Part shown: positions 25,627-26,422 of the stretch, piece after piece
Numbering within the stretch: the first letter of the stretch is position 1
Layout of the letters: the number at the start of each line of letters is the position of its first letter
NCBI GenBank assembly: GCA_017381835.1
Contig: JAFOBK010000122.1
Coordinates: 1 to 26,422, forward strand
Direction of reading: 5' to 3'
Length of the DNA: 26,422 nucleotides
Source of the DNA: Oscillospiraceae bacterium
Lineage (GTDB): Bacteria; Bacillota_A; Clostridia; Oscillospirales; Oscillospiraceae
Translations under genes and position numbers: made by a program
Notes under the pieces: generated by a model
Database searches by the model: none
What the model saw: the letters and a program-made list of their open reading frames with translations, nothing else
What the model was told of the DNA's origin: nothing

Positions 25627-26018
25627 CCTTCCAAAATCAAGGACGCAGCCACTGCATCCACCGTATCTTTTCTCTTCTTACCGTGATAATTATGCTGGGA
25701 CAGAATGTTATGGGCTTCCACTGTGGTACGGCGCTCATCCCACATATTCACCGTAAGACCGGTTGCTTCTCTCAGCTTCTGCGCAAAGGCTTTACACAGC
25801 TCTGCTCTGGCACCCTCGGTGCCATCCATATTCTTGGGAAGTCCAACAACAATCTCACCCACATCGGAGCCCTTCAGCAGCTCGCAAACCGCCGCAATGG
25901 TCTTATCCATATTGCGGCTGTGGATGACTTTAGTGCTTCCGACGATGCTGCACAGCAGGTCAGAAATCGCAATTCCCGTCCGTGCGTCACCATAATCGAT
26001 GCCCATAATTCGCTTCAT
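25602..26018 (-). CDS. ruvX: RuvX/YqgF-family RNase H-fold nuclease
   Basis: A 138-residue protein with the RNase H fold. Members act in pre-16S rRNA processing and as putative Holliday junction resolvases. The acidic active-site residues are visible: the Asp in MGIDYGDARTG (5-15), the Glu/Asp region VVGLPKNMDG, DERRTT, and the C-terminal Asp in KDTVDAVAA. The ATG at 26018 has AAAGGAGAG about 8 bases upstream; the frame is open to 26054, but that start lies upstream of the ribosome site. It has its own promoter and no terminator before the opposing half-permease gene, whose end it overlaps by 25 bases. It is usually next to ireB and a DUF1292 gene; here it is alone. Confidence 0.94.
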   Translation of the reverse strand: MKRIMGIDYGDARTGIAISDLLCSIVGSTKVIHSRNMDKTIAAVCELLKGSDVGEIVVGLPKNMDGTEGARAELCKAFAQKLREATGLTVNMWDERRTTVEAHNILSQHNYHGKKRKDTVDAVAASLILEGYLAFRGR

Positions 26019-26052
26019 TTTTACGCTCTCCTTTGGTTTTATGTTTGTCCCC

Positions 26053-26061
26053 ATTATATAG
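26053..26061 (-). promoter_or_regulatory. Promoter of ruvX
   Basis: The minus strand has TATAAT (26058-26053) preceded by TTTTTTGCTA. The -35 position at 17 bases (TTTATT) is weak within a T-rich tract. The start codon lies 35 bases downstream of the -10. Confidence 0.6.
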
Positions 26062-26092
26062 CAAAAAACACAAAAAATAAAGAAAAAAATTG

Positions 26093-26121
26093 TTGACTTC
26101 TCATACCCCCTGTGTTAGAAT
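26093..26121 (+). promoter_or_regulatory. Strong sigma-A promoter of rpmG
   Basis: -35 TTGACT (26093-26098), a 17-base spacer and -10 TAGAAT (26116-26121). It is divergent from the ruvX promoter. Confidence 0.85.
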
Positions 26122-26249
26122 GATTCTACCTGTGAAAAGGGCTTTTTTTGTGCGCCTTTTTCAGCTCCGGAGTGGCAATTGTAGTGGCCGCTTACTAAAT
26201 TTTTTCTAGACGGAGTGATACAGGGAGGCAAATTTAAGGAGGTGCCGTT
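26122..26249 (+). other. Leader of the rpmG transcript
   Basis: About 120 bases lie between the promoter and the L33 start. A hairpin can form from TGAAAAGGGC and GCGCCTTTTTCA (about 26132-26162), and a direct repeat AGTGGC occurs at about 26171 and 26184. There are two ribosome-site-like stretches, AGGGAGG (about 26222) and AAGGAGG (26236-26242); only the second fits the ATG. I do not recognise a named leader element. Confidence 0.4.
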
Positions 26250-26399
26250 ATGCGCGTTAAAGTCACTTTGAGATGCTCCGAGTGCAAGCAGAGAAACTAC
26301 AACACCATGAAGAACAAGAAGAACGATCCCGACCGTCTCGAAATGAAGAAGTACTGCAGATTCTGCAGAAAGCACACCACTCACAAAGAGACCAAGTAA
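26250..26399 (+). CDS. rpmG: 50S ribosomal protein L33, zinc-binding form
   Basis: A 49-residue ribosomal protein of the large subunit. Two CxxC pairs (C9/C12 and C36/C39) form the zinc ribbon, making this the C+ type. The sequence [12 protein letters not shown] and the Lys/Arg-rich body are typical. AAGGAGG ends 7 bases before the ATG. The frame ends 15 bases before the next start codon, which fits the usual order rpmG-secE-nusG. No tRNA-Trp lies in the gap, as it does in some species. The strong promoter upstream fits high expression. Confidence 0.96.
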   Translation: MRVKVTLRCSECKQRNYNTMKNKKNDPDRLEMKKYCRFCRKHTTHKETK

Positions 26400-26414
26400 G
26401 GAGGTCAAGCAAAC

Positions 26415-26422
26415 ATGGCAGA
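26415..26422 (+). CDS. secE: Start of next gene, probably secE (cut by window edge)
   Basis: Only ATG-GCA-GA is in the window, behind GGAGG that begins at the end of rpmG and ends about 11 bases upstream of the ATG. Identity rests only on the usual rpmG-secE-nusG gene order. Confidence 0.5.

Overview
This window looks like the chromosome of a gut-type, low-to-mid GC Firmicute of class Clostridia, probably Oscillospirales. The reasons are the gene set (WhiA, YqhQ, EcfA1/EcfA2/EcfT, DUF1292, RuvX, a zinc-finger Clp ATPase), the strong AGGAGG ribosome sites, the consensus sigma-A promoters and the gene pairings. The exact genus cannot be read from the sequence. There is no insertion sequence, CRISPR array, tRNA or rRNA. 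This is housekeeping chromosome with several odd pieces set into it.

Minus-strand block 1 (about 9741 down to 1): a promoter drives murB-whiA-dnaE, in which whiA and dnaE overlap by ATGA. A new extended -10 promoter then drives a response regulator and histidine kinase (ATGA overlap), yqhQ (DUF1385), prmC and the start of recA, which is cut by the window edge. Spacings are a few bases or overlaps, so this is one long transcription unit joining signalling, release-factor methylation and recombination.

Middle block (9742-12062): a four-cluster ferredoxin (minus), a Thr/Pro-rich lipoprotein (plus), a protein with the fold signature of orotidine-5'-phosphate decarboxylase but without its active-site residues (minus), and a 59-residue membrane peptide (plus). 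These are short units separated by clear intrinsic terminators and divergent promoters.

Minus-strand block 2 (21364 down to 12063): a class A penicillin-binding protein with an extra Cys4 zinc-ribbon-like insert, an RlmI-like methyltransferase, the ECF transporter module ecfA1-ecfA2-ecfT, truA, and a ClpE-type ATPase whose start region carries a striking inverted repeat.

Right-hand block (21737-26422, mostly plus): DUF1292 protein; a structured RNA of about 190 nt ending in a terminator (best guess 6S RNA); a PHP-family phosphatase; a membrane-anchored protein with tandem parvulin-like domains; a split TauE/SafE permease encoded as two half-size genes, the first of which has its ribosome-binding site buried inside the terminator hairpin of the upstream gene; ruvX on the minus strand, overlapping tail to tail with the second half-permease; and finally rpmG (L33) with a strong promoter, followed by the first codons of what is probably secE.

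The most unusual items are the active-site-less decarboxylase homologue, the composite terminator/ribosome-binding site with the split permease, the zinc-ribbon PBP, the structured RNA, and the clp inverted repeat.
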